Below, in pieces: positions 1 to 7,536 of a stretch of DNA of 64,000 nucleotides. The first letter of the stretch is position 1, and each line of letters opens with the position of its first letter. Source of the DNA: Rothia similimucilaginosa. Lineage in GTDB: Bacteria; Actinomycetota; Actinomycetes; Actinomycetales; Micrococcaceae. The position numbers were made by a program, and so were the translations under genes. Where the stretch lies: the NCBI RefSeq assembly GCF_029850875.1, contig NZ_JAOVAM010000008.1:42526-106525 (forward strand), written 5' to 3'. The notes under the pieces were generated by a model that was given only the letters and a program-made list of their open reading frames with translations, was not told the DNA's origin and did not search any database.

Positions 1-35
1 TCTGCCCACCTCGGCACTCAACCCTGCTGTGGGGG

Positions 36-1505
36 TTACGTGTAGCGAAGCGAGCTGAACATCCCGGTTTCCATGTGATAGGCGTTATGGCAGTGAAATG
101 CCCACTCACCGGGGTTCTCAGCGATCAGGTCGGCGATTATGGTTTCGCCGCCGCGGAGAAGGACGGTGTCCTTGCGTAGCCCGCCGCTGCCGGGCAGCGA
201 CCACGTGTGGCCGTGGATGTGCATGGGGTGGGGCATCATGGTCCTGTTGCGCATGACCATCCGCAGGCGCTGGCCCTCCTGCACGGTCGCGGAGGAGGAT
301 TGGCCGTCGGTGAGAATGCTCCATTTATACGGCATCATCTGCCCGTCCAGGTCGATGCTGACTTCTCGGTCTGGTGTGCCCTCGGGCAGGAGCGCACGGT
401 CTGCTGGCTTCAGGGAGGACAGAAGCAGCCCGGTGGACGACAACTCGGGGAAGTCGACATCGGGGCTGGGGGCCTGGCCGCCGGCGGTGCGGATGACGGC
501 GAAGGCGCGGTCGTTCTTACCCACCGCCAAAGCCGTGAGCGGGAAGACGCCGTCGCCGAGGATGACCTCGACGTCGACACGCTCGCCCATCGACAGGTAG
601 ATCGATTCGGTCTCCAAGGGCTGGACAGGGAAGCCGTCGGTGTGGGTAACGGTCATGCGATGACCCCCGAGGGCCAACTTGAAGATGGTGTCACCGCCGG
701 AGTTGATAAACCGCAGGCGGGCCTTGTTGCCCGGGCGAGCCTCGAAGGTCCGGTGAGCACGGGGGATACGTCCGTTGATGAGGTAGTGCGGATACATCAC
801 ATCGCCGGCATCCCCGCCCAGTACCCGATCCGGGGTGCCGTGATGATTTTCCATTCCCATCTTCCCGTGATGGTCGCCCGAACCCATTCCGGTGAGCTTG
901 TCGAGCTCATCGTCGGGAGTGCCCTGAATGCCATCGACCCAGTCGTCGAGCACGATGGTCCACTCAACGTCATGGTCCTCAGCGTCTTGCGGATCACGGA
1001 TGATCAGTGGGGCGTGGAGGCCGCGATCAAGCTGCAGGCCGGCGTGGGAATGGTAGAAGTAGGTGCCACCGTGGGGGACTTTAAAAACATAGGAGAAAGA
1101 CTTGCCAGGTTCAATGGGGTCCTGGGTCATGCCGGGCACACCGTCGGCTGCGTTGTGGAGTGCGATGCCATGCCAGTGGATGGAGGTGCTCTCAGGCAGT
1201 TCATTGGTGATATCGACCTGGAGGACGTCGCCGACGGTGGCCTCAATGGCCGCATCCCCGGTGTTAGAGACGTATCCCCACGTCTTGGCTTCGATGCCAC
1301 CGATATCCAGGGAGAGGGGCCGGGCGGTCAGCGTCCGGCGCACCGTCGGCTCACCGAGCGCAGTGGGGGTGGGAGTGGGGCGAAAGGAGGGACCTGGTGT
1401 CGAGGCAGCGGGTCCAGGGTTGCTGGTGCATGCGGCCAAGGCCCCGGTGCCGGCGAGGGCGAGCCCGCCGAGCAGAAACTGTCGTCGGGGAAACGCGTTC
1501 GTCAT
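36..1505 (-). CDS. Multicopper oxidase, Tat-exported lipoprotein (CueO/CotA-like)
   Basis: 489 aa. Predicted to oxidise Cu(I), and perhaps other metals or phenols, outside the membrane using O2. The N-terminus has a twin-arginine motif (RRQFLLGG, residues 7-14), a hydrophobic stretch and a lipobox (LAAC, Cys26), so it is probably a Tat-exported lipoprotein. Copper ligand blocks are present: HWHG at 110-113, YHSHAG at 151-156, HPMHIHGH at 426-433 and HCHNAYHMETGM at 471-482, giving the T1 Cys with an axial Met and the trinuclear site. A Met/His-rich insert lies at about 207-223, as in copper oxidases. The start is supported by an aaagg ribosome site just upstream (about 1511-1516 on the minus strand). 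It lies divergently from copZ and copB, so a copper-resistance role is likely; the physiological substrate is not certain. Confidence 0.93.
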   Translation of the reverse strand: MTNAFPRRQFLLGGLALAGTGALAACTSNPGPAASTPGPSFRPTPTPTALGEPTVRRTLTARPLSLDIGGIEAKTWGYVSNTGDAAIEATVGDVLQVDITNELPESTSIHWHGIALHNAADGVPGMTQDPIEPGKSFSYVFKVPHGGTYFYHSHAGLQLDRGLHAPLIIRDPQDAEDHDVEWTIVLDDWVDGIQGTPDDELDKLTGMGSGDHHGKMGMENHHGTPDRVLGGDAGDVMYPHYLINGRIPRAHRTFEARPGNKARLRFINSGGDTIFKLALGGHRMTVTHTDGFPVQPLETESIYLSMGERVDVEVILGDGVFPLTALAVGKNDRAFAVIRTAGGQAPSPDVDFPELSSTGLLLSSLKPADRALLPEGTPDREVSIDLDGQMMPYKWSILTDGQSSSATVQEGQRLRMVMRNRTMMPHPMHIHGHTWSLPGSGGLRKDTVLLRGGETIIADLIAENPGEWAFHCHNAYHMETGMFSSLRYT

Positions 1506-1576
1506 GATTTAACCTTTCTTGGTACAAGATTTCAGTGATATGGGAGACAGGCGCAGGTGAGGACTCTGCTGAGCCA

Positions 1577-1777
1577 TCACGTCAGGCGCAGGTCTGTGAC
1601 ACAGATGGCACCGTCGTCGGTGGTGGAAAACTCCGTGGTGCCGGTACGCCCCTGGTAGCTGACCTCAATCAGGCCGATGGCATCATCGGTGATTGTGACC
1701 TGGATATCCTCATTGTCGAGTTCCCCCAGGCAGGTCGTGAGGCTGTGGTAGAAGCAGTCGTGGGAGGCTATCGGCAA
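1577..1777 (-). CDS. Small ORF of unknown function in copper island
   Basis: 66 aa from a TTG start, in the same direction as the multicopper oxidase and 72 bp upstream of it. No family is recognised. It has two Cys (in SHDC and TTCL) and an acidic, beta-like sequence. The first codons (LPIASHDC) match the start of CopZ (LPMASHGC, residues 9-16), because this region is an inverted copy of the copZ promoter and 5' end; similarity stops after that. The GTG equivalent of the copZ start (gtgatcacc) is out of frame owing to a 5-base difference in a ccgcc run. It could be a real small copper-island protein or a rearranged remnant. Confidence 0.4.
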   Translation of the reverse strand: MPIASHDCFYHSLTTCLGELDNEDIQVTITDDAIGLIEVSYQGRTGTTEFSTTDDGAICVTDLRLT

Positions 1778-1845
1778 GAGGCGGGGCGGTGATCACGGGA
1801 AAGCTCCTACGAGTCGGTGGGATGCGGTGATGCCACTTCTCCAGC

Positions 1846-1866
1846 ATATACCCCCCTGGGGTATAT
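1846..1866. promoter_or_regulatory. CsoR-type copper operator, left copy
   Basis: 21-bp near-perfect palindrome with core tatacccccctggggtata. The form TATACCCC-N-GGGGTATA resembles known operators of the copper sensor CsoR (G/C tracts flanked by TA-rich arms). It lies upstream of the minus-strand small ORF and oxidase. No csoR gene is in the window, so the regulator must be elsewhere. Assignment is by motif likeness only. Confidence 0.6.
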
Positions 1867-1910
1867 TTTCAAAGGGGGAGGGTATGGCTCTCGCGCGGGG
1901 CAGGGCGTGG

Positions 1911-2238
1911 TCACCGAGTAGCCTCCTCACTATTGGGAGGGGACAGTGGGAGGCGGAGGGTAAACACTGCTCCGCGACCGGGCCCGGGGGAGGTGGCGGT
2001 GAGAGTGCCGCCGTGGGCCTCAATCTATGCCTTGGAGATGGTCAGACCGATACCGGCCCCGCCATTGTCCCGACTGCGGGCGCCCCCCCCGGGTAGAAGC
2101 GTTCGAAGATATGTCCGGGCTGGCCAGGTGGGATGCCCTCGCCGTCATCGGCGACGTGGATGAGCGCGGTGGACGCCCCCTGTCGGTGGACGCTAATCCG
2201 GACCTGCCCGCCGGCCGGGGTGTGTCCTCCACCCCTTG
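1911..2238 (-). pseudogene. Decayed sensor histidine kinase C-terminus (HATPase domain)
   Basis: On the minus strand the HATPase_c end of a two-component sensor kinase can be read across two frames. One frame gives VRISVHRQG, then ADDGEGIPPGQ (G1 box) and HIFERFY (F box). The next frame gives DNGGAGIGLTISKA (G2 box), an in-frame TAG, then IEAHGGTLTATSPGPG and the end of the protein. The frame change falls in a run of eight G (C on the plus strand, about 2083-2090). The 5' part (sensor, membrane, DHp) is missing, cut at the inverted-repeat arm near 2238. It looks like a CopS/CutS-type kinase that once served the island. It cannot make a working kinase unless the frameshift is a sequencing error, and the TAG and truncation would remain. 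Confidence 0.85.
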
Positions 2239-2241
2239 AAA

Positions 2242-2262
2242 ATATACCCCAGGGGGGTATAT
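2242..2262. promoter_or_regulatory. CsoR-type copper operator, middle copy
   Basis: Palindrome with core tataccccaggggggtata, the inverse of the 1846-1866 copy. It sits about 98 bp upstream of the copZ ATG. It is followed by tactggagaatagcatcgcc, which is repeated after the next operator copy. Confidence 0.6.
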
Positions 2263-2290
2263 ACTGGAGAATAGCATCGCCGCCCTCAAT

Positions 2291-2311
2291 ATATACCCCA
2301 AGGGGGTATAT
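2291..2311. promoter_or_regulatory. CsoR-type copper operator, copZ-proximal copy
   Basis: Palindrome with core tataccccaagggggtata, 49 bp upstream of the copZ start and 49 bp from the middle copy. The constant spacing and the repeated downstream sequence show a tandem duplication of operator plus spacer. Paired operators would suit repressor control of the copZ-copB unit. Confidence 0.6.
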
Positions 2312-2359
2312 GCTGGAGAGTGGCATCGCCGCATCCCACCGACCCGTAGGAGCTTTCCC

Positions 2360-2686
2360 ATGATCACCGCCCCGCCCCGCCTCTTGCCGATGGCCTCCCA
2401 CGGCTGCAGCTGTTGCGGACCTGCCTCACGTGCCGACACCGTCTCCAACCCTGCCGCCAGCGACTCGTCAGCAGGAGGGTCCTCCTCTAGCTATCAGGTC
2501 ACCGGCCTTACCTGCGGGCACTGCGCGAAAAGCGTGACCCAGGCCCTTCATACCCTCCCCCAGGTCGACGACGTCCAGGTTGATCTCGCTGCTGGTGGTG
2601 TTTCCACCGTCACGGTCACCGGTGTCGTACCTCCGGAGATGGTTCGCCGGGCTATCGAGGCGACCGGCTACACCGTCTTATCCTGA
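2360..2686 (+). CDS. copZ: CopZ-like copper chaperone with Cys-rich N-terminal extension
   Basis: 108 aa. The C-terminal ~65 residues form a heavy-metal-associated domain with the metal motif GLTCGHC (Cys52 and Cys55), predicted to carry Cu(I) to the exporter encoded next. The N-terminus is longer than in usual ~70-aa CopZ proteins. It contains HGCSCCG (Cys16, 18, 19), a possible extra metal site, and a Ser-rich linker. Start chosen at ATG 2360 after gtaggag at 2346-2352. It lies 50 bp upstream of the copper ATPase, in the same direction and behind two CsoR-like operators, so copper-induced co-transcription is likely. Confidence 0.88.
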   Translation: MITAPPRLLPMASHGCSCCGPASRADTVSNPAASDSSAGGSSSSYQVTGLTCGHCAKSVTQALHTLPQVDDVQVDLAAGGVSTVTVTGVVPPEMVRRAIEATGYTVLS

Positions 2687-2736
2687 TCGATTTACCCATC
2701 ATCTCGACCCCGACCGGGTTGAGCGAAAGGAACGTC

Positions 2737-4971
2737 ATGAACACTCCCCACCATTCCGGCGATCACCATGGTGATCACCCCGCTCCAGAAACAGACCACA
2801 CCCACCACCCGGATCATGCCAGCCACGAACACCATGCAGATGCCGACACTCACGGCCAGGCGATGTCCCACGGTCACCCGCACTCTGTCCTGGACGAAGA
2901 CCACCAGGTTCATGGTCACGGCGAACACGCCGGGCACAGTACCGCAATGTTTCGGGAACGCTTCTGGTGGTCACTGATTCTGTCCATTCCCGTCGTTATT
3001 TTCAGCCCCATGGTCGCCCACCTGCTCGGCTACCCCCTCCCGGAATTCCCCGGATCCACCTGGATTCCCCCGATACTGGACACGATCATCTTCGTCTACG
3101 GCGGAACGCCTTTCCTCAAGGGCGGATGGAAGGAACTGAAATCCCGCCAACCCGGGATGATGCTCCTGATTGCCATGGCCATCACCGTGGCGTTTGTCGC
3201 CTCCTGGGTCACCACTCTGGGGCTGGGCGGTTTTGACCTGGACTTCTGGTGGGAGTTGGCCCTGCTGGTGACCATCATGCTGCTGGGACACTGGCTGGAG
3301 ATGCGCGCTCTCGGGGGTGCGTCCTCCGCGCTTGACGCGCTGGCTGCCCTATTGCCGGATGAGGCCGAGAAAGTCATCGATGGGACCACCCGCACCGTGG
3401 ACATCTCCGAGCTGGTCGTCGGCGACGTCGTACTGGTGAGGGCCGGTGCCCGGGTGCCGGCCGACGGAACCATCATCGACGGAGCCGCCGAATTCGATGA
3501 GGGGATGATCACCGGCGAATCCCGTCCCGTCTTCCGCGACACCGGTGACAAGGTGGTCGCCGGTACCGTGGCCACCGACAACACCGTCCGCGTCCGGGTG
3601 GAGGCTACCGGCGGGGACACCGCCTTGGCCGGAATCCAACGCATGGTTGCCGACGCACAGGAGTCCTCCTCCCGGGCCCAAGCCCTGGCGGATCGGGCGG
3701 CGGCGTTGTTGTTCTGGTTCGCGCTGATCTCTGCTCTGATCACCGCGGTGGTGTGGACCACCATCGGCAGCCCGGACGATGCCGTGGTGCGCACGGTCAC
3801 GGTGCTGGTCATCGCCTGCCCGCACGCCTTGGGCCTGGCGATTCCGCTGGTCATTGCGATCTCCACCGAGCGGGCCGCGAAATCCGGGGTGCTCATCAAG
3901 GACCGGATGGCGCTCGAGCGGATGCGCACCATCGACGTGGTGCTCTTCGATAAAACCGGTACCCTGACCGAGGGCGCGCACGCGGTCACCGGTGTCGCGG
4001 CAACTGTCGGCGTCACTGAGGGCGAGCCGCTGGCCCTGGCCGCCGCCGCGGAGGCCGACAGCGAGCATCCCGTGGCCCGCGCCATCGTGGCGGCCGCGGC
4101 CGCCCATCCCGAGGCCTCTCGTCGGCAAATCCGTGCAACTGGTTTCAGCGCCGCCTCCGGCAGGGGGGTCCGGGCCACTGTCGATGGCGCTGAGATCCTC
4201 GTGGGCGGGCCGAACATGCTGCGCGAGTTCAACCTCACCACCCCGGCCGAGCTCACCGACACCACCAGCGCCTGGACCGGGCGTGGGGCCGGTGTACTCC
4301 ATGTTGTCCGCGACGGTCAGATTATCGGTGCGGTGGCCGTCGAGGACAAGATCCGCCCCGAATCCCGCGCCGCTGTGAAAGCCCTGCAGGACCGCGGGGT
4401 GAAGGTCGCGATGATTACCGGTGACGCGCAGCAGGTGGCCCATGCGGTTGGCCAGGACCTGGGGATTGATGAGGTCTTCGCCGAGGTTCTGCCCCAGGAC
4501 AAGGAGACCAAGGTCACCCAGTTACAGGAGCGTGGCCTGAGCGTGGCCATGGTCGGCGACGGTGTCAACGACGCCCCGGCCCTGGCCCGCGCCGAGGTCG
4601 GCATCGCCATCGGGGCCGGCACGGATGTGGCAATGGAATCCGCCGGAGTGGTCCTGGCCAGTGACGATCCCCGGGCAATATTGTCGATGATTGAGCTCTC
4701 GCAGGCCAGCTACCGTAAGATGATCCAGAACCTCATCTGGGCGTCCGGTTACAACATCTTGTCCGTGCCCCTGGCCGCCGGCGTGCTCGCCTCTAGCGGC
4801 ATTCTGCTTCCCCCGGCTGCTGCTGCGGTGTTGATGTCGCTGTCGACGATTGTGGTGGCGCTTAACGCTCAGTTGCTGCGCCGGATTGATCTGGACCCGG
4901 CCCACCTGGCTCCCACCAGTCCGAAGGAAGAACACACCACGCCTACTCCGGCATCCACCGCCGTCCACTGA
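2737..4971 (+). CDS. copB: Copper-exporting P1B-type ATPase, CopB (CPH) class
   Basis: 744 aa. Integral membrane pump that uses ATP to expel copper from the cytoplasm. The first ~70 residues are extremely His-rich (about two dozen His) in place of CxxC metal-binding domains. Membrane pairs follow, then the actuator motif TGES (259-262), the transmembrane metal motif CPH (361-363, CopB subclass rather than the CPC of CopA), the phosphorylation site DKTGT (Asp405) and the hinge GDGVND (about 607-612). An upstream in-frame TTG at 2719 exists, but ATG 2737 has a gaaagga ribosome site 5-6 bp before it. G/C-ending codons are more dominant than in the chromosomal genes further right, consistent with transfer. 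CopB pumps are often assigned Cu(I)/Cu(II) or Ag; exact ion choice is inferred. Confidence 0.95.
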   Translation: MNTPHHSGDHHGDHPAPETDHTHHPDHASHEHHADADTHGQAMSHGHPHSVLDEDHQVHGHGEHAGHSTAMFRERFWWSLILSIPVVIFSPMVAHLLGYPLPEFPGSTWIPPILDTIIFVYGGTPFLKGGWKELKSRQPGMMLLIAMAITVAFVASWVTTLGLGGFDLDFWWELALLVTIMLLGHWLEMRALGGASSALDALAALLPDEAEKVIDGTTRTVDISELVVGDVVLVRAGARVPADGTIIDGAAEFDEGMITGESRPVFRDTGDKVVAGTVATDNTVRVRVEATGGDTALAGIQRMVADAQESSSRAQALADRAAALLFWFALISALITAVVWTTIGSPDDAVVRTVTVLVIACPHALGLAIPLVIAISTERAAKSGVLIKDRMALERMRTIDVVLFDKTGTLTEGAHAVTGVAATVGVTEGEPLALAAAAEADSEHPVARAIVAAAAAHPEASRRQIRATGFSAASGRGVRATVDGAEILVGGPNMLREFNLTTPAELTDTTSAWTGRGAGVLHVVRDGQIIGAVAVEDKIRPESRAAVKALQDRGVKVAMITGDAQQVAHAVGQDLGIDEVFAEVLPQDKETKVTQLQERGLSVAMVGDGVNDAPALARAEVGIAIGAGTDVAMESAGVVLASDDPRAILSMIELSQASYRKMIQNLIWASGYNILSVPLAAGVLASSGILLPPAAAAVLMSLSTIVVALNAQLLRRIDLDPAHLAPTSPKEEHTTPTPASTAVH

Positions 4972-4991
4972 TTCACCACTTCTCTCCACTG

Positions 4992-5049
4992 CCCCATATG
5001 ACCCTGAAAGGCTCCACCATGAAGCGCACCCTTTCAGGGTCATATGGGG
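4992..5049. repeat. Perfect 20-bp inverted repeat at island edge
   Basis: Arms 4992-5011 (ccccatatgaccctgaaagg) and 5030-5049 are exact reverse complements, with an 18-base loop. It lies 20 bp after the copB stop. It could be a terminator, although there is no T-run, or a joined pair of transposon ends left by deletion. Confidence 0.8.
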
Positions 5050-5052
5050 ACC

Positions 5053-5208
5053 ATGGACGAGATGGGTGGAATGAATCACGGCGTGAGCGCCATGGAGATT
5101 CGCCATGTGGGCGAGTTCCTGGAGGTGAAGGTGCAGGGTCAGGAGCCGCGTATTCGTGCGCAGAAGGTTGCGGAGGCGACCGGCACCGTGGAAGGCTCTG
5201 AATCCTAA
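5053..5208 (+). pseudogene. Short ORF, probable 3' remnant of an unidentified gene
   Basis: 51 codons beginning MDEMGGMNHG and ending GTVEGSES, starting 4 bases after the inverted repeat with no clear ribosome site. In-frame reading is open upstream only to a TGA at 5020-5022. It is followed by a plausible terminator hairpin (5224-5253). Mixed T/C-ending codons (ATT, CGT, GGT) resemble the chromosome more than the copper island. It therefore looks like the 3' end of a resident gene cut off by arrival or rearrangement of the island. Family not recognised; a genuine small protein is possible. Confidence 0.4.
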
Positions 5209-5223
5209 ATCGACTAAACGTAT

Positions 5224-5253
5224 AGCCCTCGGGTCATCATGACTCGGGGGCTT
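5224..5253 (+). terminator. Probable terminator hairpin
   Basis: agccctcgggtcat pairs with atgactcgggggct across a 1-base centre, with two G-T pairs, followed by tt. It lies 16 bp after the stop of the truncated ORF. Confidence 0.55.
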
Positions 5254-5283
5254 ACGTGTAGTTCCGTTTGGAAAGGCGGTTAT

Positions 5284-5555
5284 CGTCCTCGTTCCTACAG
5301 GGGCTGGGTGGGTGGACGCTATACCCTTCCTCCGCTCCTGCAGGGGCACCCGCCGCACCCGGACGCTCCGCTCTTCCTTGCTCCGCGGCGGAGAGCGCCC
5401 GGGTGGGCACCCTGATGTCGCTTCCGGAGGGTATAGCTACCCTCGGCTCTGGTGAGGTGCGCGCGGAGGGGCGGTGTCGTCCGTAGTGACATCAGGGTGC
5501 CCGAAGCGAAGCGAGGGCGGGTTCCCTGTAGGAACGAGGACGAGCACCGTCCCTC
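5284..5555. repeat. Dispersed MITE-like repeat, inverted-pair copy
   Basis: About 270 bp bounded by perfect 19-bp inverted ends (5284-5302 and 5524-5542, cgtcctcgttcctacaggg). It consists of two ~90-bp units facing each other. The right unit (5466-5555) carries gacatcagggtgcccgaagc and gaagcgaagcgagggcggg. The left unit is broken up by extra sequence. The same unit recurs at 26902-27186 and 31616-31707. No transposase or believable protein is encoded. It lies between the copper-island edge and the S4-domain gene. Confidence 0.85.
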
Positions 5556-5578
5556 AAGCGTTCACGTCAAGGGGAGTG

Positions 5579-5794
5579 TTAGTCTTCGTGCGCAACCTTC
5601 ACGGTCACTCTGTTGAAGGTCACCGTATCGCCGGGGTGCAGCTGCTTGCCGCGTGCTTCCTCAATGTCGCCGTTGACCTTTACCAGGCCGTGCTGAATGA
5701 CCTCGCGTGCCTGCGCGCCGTCCTCGACAAGGTTAGCTAGCTTCAAAAACTGGCCCAGACGAATCATATCGTCGCGAATAAAAATTTCTTCCAT
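5579..5794 (-). CDS. S4-domain RNA-binding protein (YaaA/YbcJ-like)
   Basis: 71 aa. Almost the whole protein is an S4 fold. The core KLANLVEDGAQAREVIQHG is followed by LVKVNGDIEEARGKQLHPGD, typical of small ribosome- or RNA-associated S4 proteins. Start placed at ATG 5794 because homologous proteins begin MEEI-like just before the S4 core; the reading frame remains open further upstream to about 5869. It is transcribed away from glyS. Role in RNA or ribosome handling is inferred from the domain only. Confidence 0.85.
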   Translation of the reverse strand: MEEIFIRDDMIRLGQFLKLANLVEDGAQAREVIQHGLVKVNGDIEEARGKQLHPGDTVTFNRVTVKVAHED

Positions 5795-6028
5795 GCTCTC
5801 TAGTTTATCCCGCCGGGTGCATCCTGGCGTCCGGCAAAAAAAGGGGGAGTGGTGGGCCGGGGCAGGCATACCCAGGGGTGGGGCGGTGATGGTACCCTAG
5901 TGTCTTGCATCAAAAAGTGTGCATATTGCGCCGATGAGCGCGAATACGGGCGCCCCGTTCTGGGCGGTGTCCCTTATGAACCCGAACTCACGCACGTCAC
6001 AGCCGGTGGCGGGGCAGAAGGAGTAACT

Positions 6029-7408
6029 ATGGCTGAAAAGTCCACCCTCGATAACGTTATTGCGCTCGCGAAGCGCCGCGGCTTTGTTTTTCAGGCCGGT
6101 GAAATTTACGGCGGTTCCCGCTCCGCATGGGACTATGGCCCCCTCGGTGCAGAGCTGAAGGAAAACATCCGTCAGCAGTGGTGGCAGCGTTTCGTCCGCT
6201 CTCGTGCGGATATGGTTGGCCTGGATTCTTCCGTTATTCTGCCTCGTGCGGTGTGGGAGGCGTCCGGTCACGTGGCGACCTTCACCGACCCGCTGGTTGA
6301 GTGCCTGTCGTGCCACAAGCGTCTGCGTCAGGATCACCTGTTGGAGAACTTTGAGGCGAAGAAGGGCCGTGCGGCTGAGGGCATGGAAGAGATTGCTTGC
6401 CCGAACTGTGGTACTCGTGGTGAGTGGACTGAGCCGCAGAACTTCTCCGGTCTGATGAAGACTTACCTGGGCCCGGTTGATAATGAGGAGGGTCTGCACT
6501 TCCTGCGCCCGGAGACCGCTCAGGGTATTTTCGTGAACTTCAACAATGTGGTCACTGCTTCTCGTAAGCGCCCGCCGTTCGGTATTGGCCAGATTGGTAA
6601 GTCGTTCCGTAACGAGATTACTCCCGGTAACTTTATTTTCCGTACTCGTGAGTTCGAGCAGATGGAAATCGAGTACTTCGTGCACCCGGATGACGCTGAT
6701 AAGTACTTCAACGAGTGGGTTGAGGATTGCTGGAACTGGTTCATTGACCTGGGTATTAACCCGGATAACATGCGCCGCTTCGACGTTCCTCAGGAGGAAC
6801 GTGCACACTACTCGGCTGGCACTATTGACGTTGAGTACCGCTTCGGCTTCCAGGGGTCTGAGTGGGGCGAGCTGATGGGTGTTGCGAACCGCACCGACTA
6901 CGACCTGGGTGTGCACAACGAGCACTCCAATGCGAAGCTTGAATACTTCGACCAGGCTACCGGTGAGCGTTACGTGCCGTACGTGATTGAGCCGTCCTTC
7001 GGTCTGACCCGCTCCATGATGGCGTTCCTTGTTGACGCATACGTCGAGGATGAGGCACCCAACACTAAGGGCGGCGTGGATAAGCGCGTCGTGCTGAAGC
7101 TCGACCCGCGCCTGGCGCCGGTCAAAGCTGCTGTCCTGCCGCTGTCGAAGAAGGCTGAACTGTCTGAGCCGGCAACCAAGCTGGCGAATGAGCTGCGTGG
7201 CCTGTGGAACGTGGACTACGACGAAGCGGGCGCTATTGGCCGCCGTTACCGCCGCCAGGATGAGATCGGTACCCCGTTCTGCATCACCGTGGACTTTGAC
7301 ACTCTCGAGGATCAGGCTGTGACTATCCGCGAGCGCGACACCATGAACCAGGAGCGTGTGGCTCTGGATCAGGTGAAGTCTTACCTGGCTGCGCGCCTGG
7401 CAGGCTAA
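6029..7408 (+). CDS. glyS: Glycyl-tRNA synthetase (class II, dimeric type)
   Basis: 459 aa. Charges tRNA-Gly in the cytoplasm. The N-terminus ([20 protein letters not shown]) and motif 2 region ([19 protein letters not shown]) are those of the eukaryote/actinobacterial homodimeric GlyRS, not the alpha2beta2 form. Two CxxC pairs (C92/C95 and C124/C127) could bind zinc. Motif 3 [14 protein letters not shown] and a C-terminal anticodon-binding domain follow. Start taken at ATG 6029 with agaaggag before it; the frame is open upstream to 5849 but lacks conserved sequence. No T-box leader is seen. A hairpin terminator follows. Confidence 0.97.
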   Translation: MAEKSTLDNVIALAKRRGFVFQAGEIYGGSRSAWDYGPLGAELKENIRQQWWQRFVRSRADMVGLDSSVILPRAVWEASGHVATFTDPLVECLSCHKRLRQDHLLENFEAKKGRAAEGMEEIACPNCGTRGEWTEPQNFSGLMKTYLGPVDNEEGLHFLRPETAQGIFVNFNNVVTASRKRPPFGIGQIGKSFRNEITPGNFIFRTREFEQMEIEYFVHPDDADKYFNEWVEDCWNWFIDLGINPDNMRRFDVPQEERAHYSAGTIDVEYRFGFQGSEWGELMGVANRTDYDLGVHNEHSNAKLEYFDQATGERYVPYVIEPSFGLTRSMMAFLVDAYVEDEAPNTKGGVDKRVVLKLDPRLAPVKAAVLPLSKKAELSEPATKLANELRGLWNVDYDEAGAIGRRYRRQDEIGTPFCITVDFDTLEDQAVTIRERDTMNQERVALDQVKSYLAARLAG

Positions 7409-7427
7409 AAATAATTCATAACATGGT

Positions 7428-7466
7428 CGGCGGGTAGCTTCTTGGAGTGAAAGAGGCTACCCGCCG
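7428..7466 (+). terminator. Hairpin after glyS
   Basis: cggcgggtagc (7428-7438) pairs perfectly with gctacccgccg (7456-7466). Strong 11-bp stem, no T-run. Confidence 0.6.
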
Positions 7467-7536
7467 TCGTGTATTTGGGCTACCCTGGTTAGACTGATTG
7501 GCACGATTGATGCGAGCGAAGGAAAGGTGCACGAAC

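Larger units (their letters stand above)
1754..2407. repeat. Inverted duplication of the copZ promoter and 5' end
   Basis: The stretch 1754-1882, read on the minus strand, is nearly the same as 2226-2407 on the plus strand. Shared parts are the start-region sequence, the ribosome site (gtaggagctttccc), the catccc(a)ccga spacer, a copper-type palindrome and a ttttcaa/ggagg tail. The right arm holds an extra tandem copy of the palindrome plus about 28 bp (2242-2290). The arms face outward and enclose a decayed histidine-kinase fragment. The result is a divergent promoter pair, one arm reading toward the oxidase and one toward copZ-copB. Confidence 0.85.

Noticed and set aside
5856..6028. T-box riboswitch upstream of glyS
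   Set aside because: No T-box consensus or specifier stem; such T-boxes are not expected for actinobacterial glyS.
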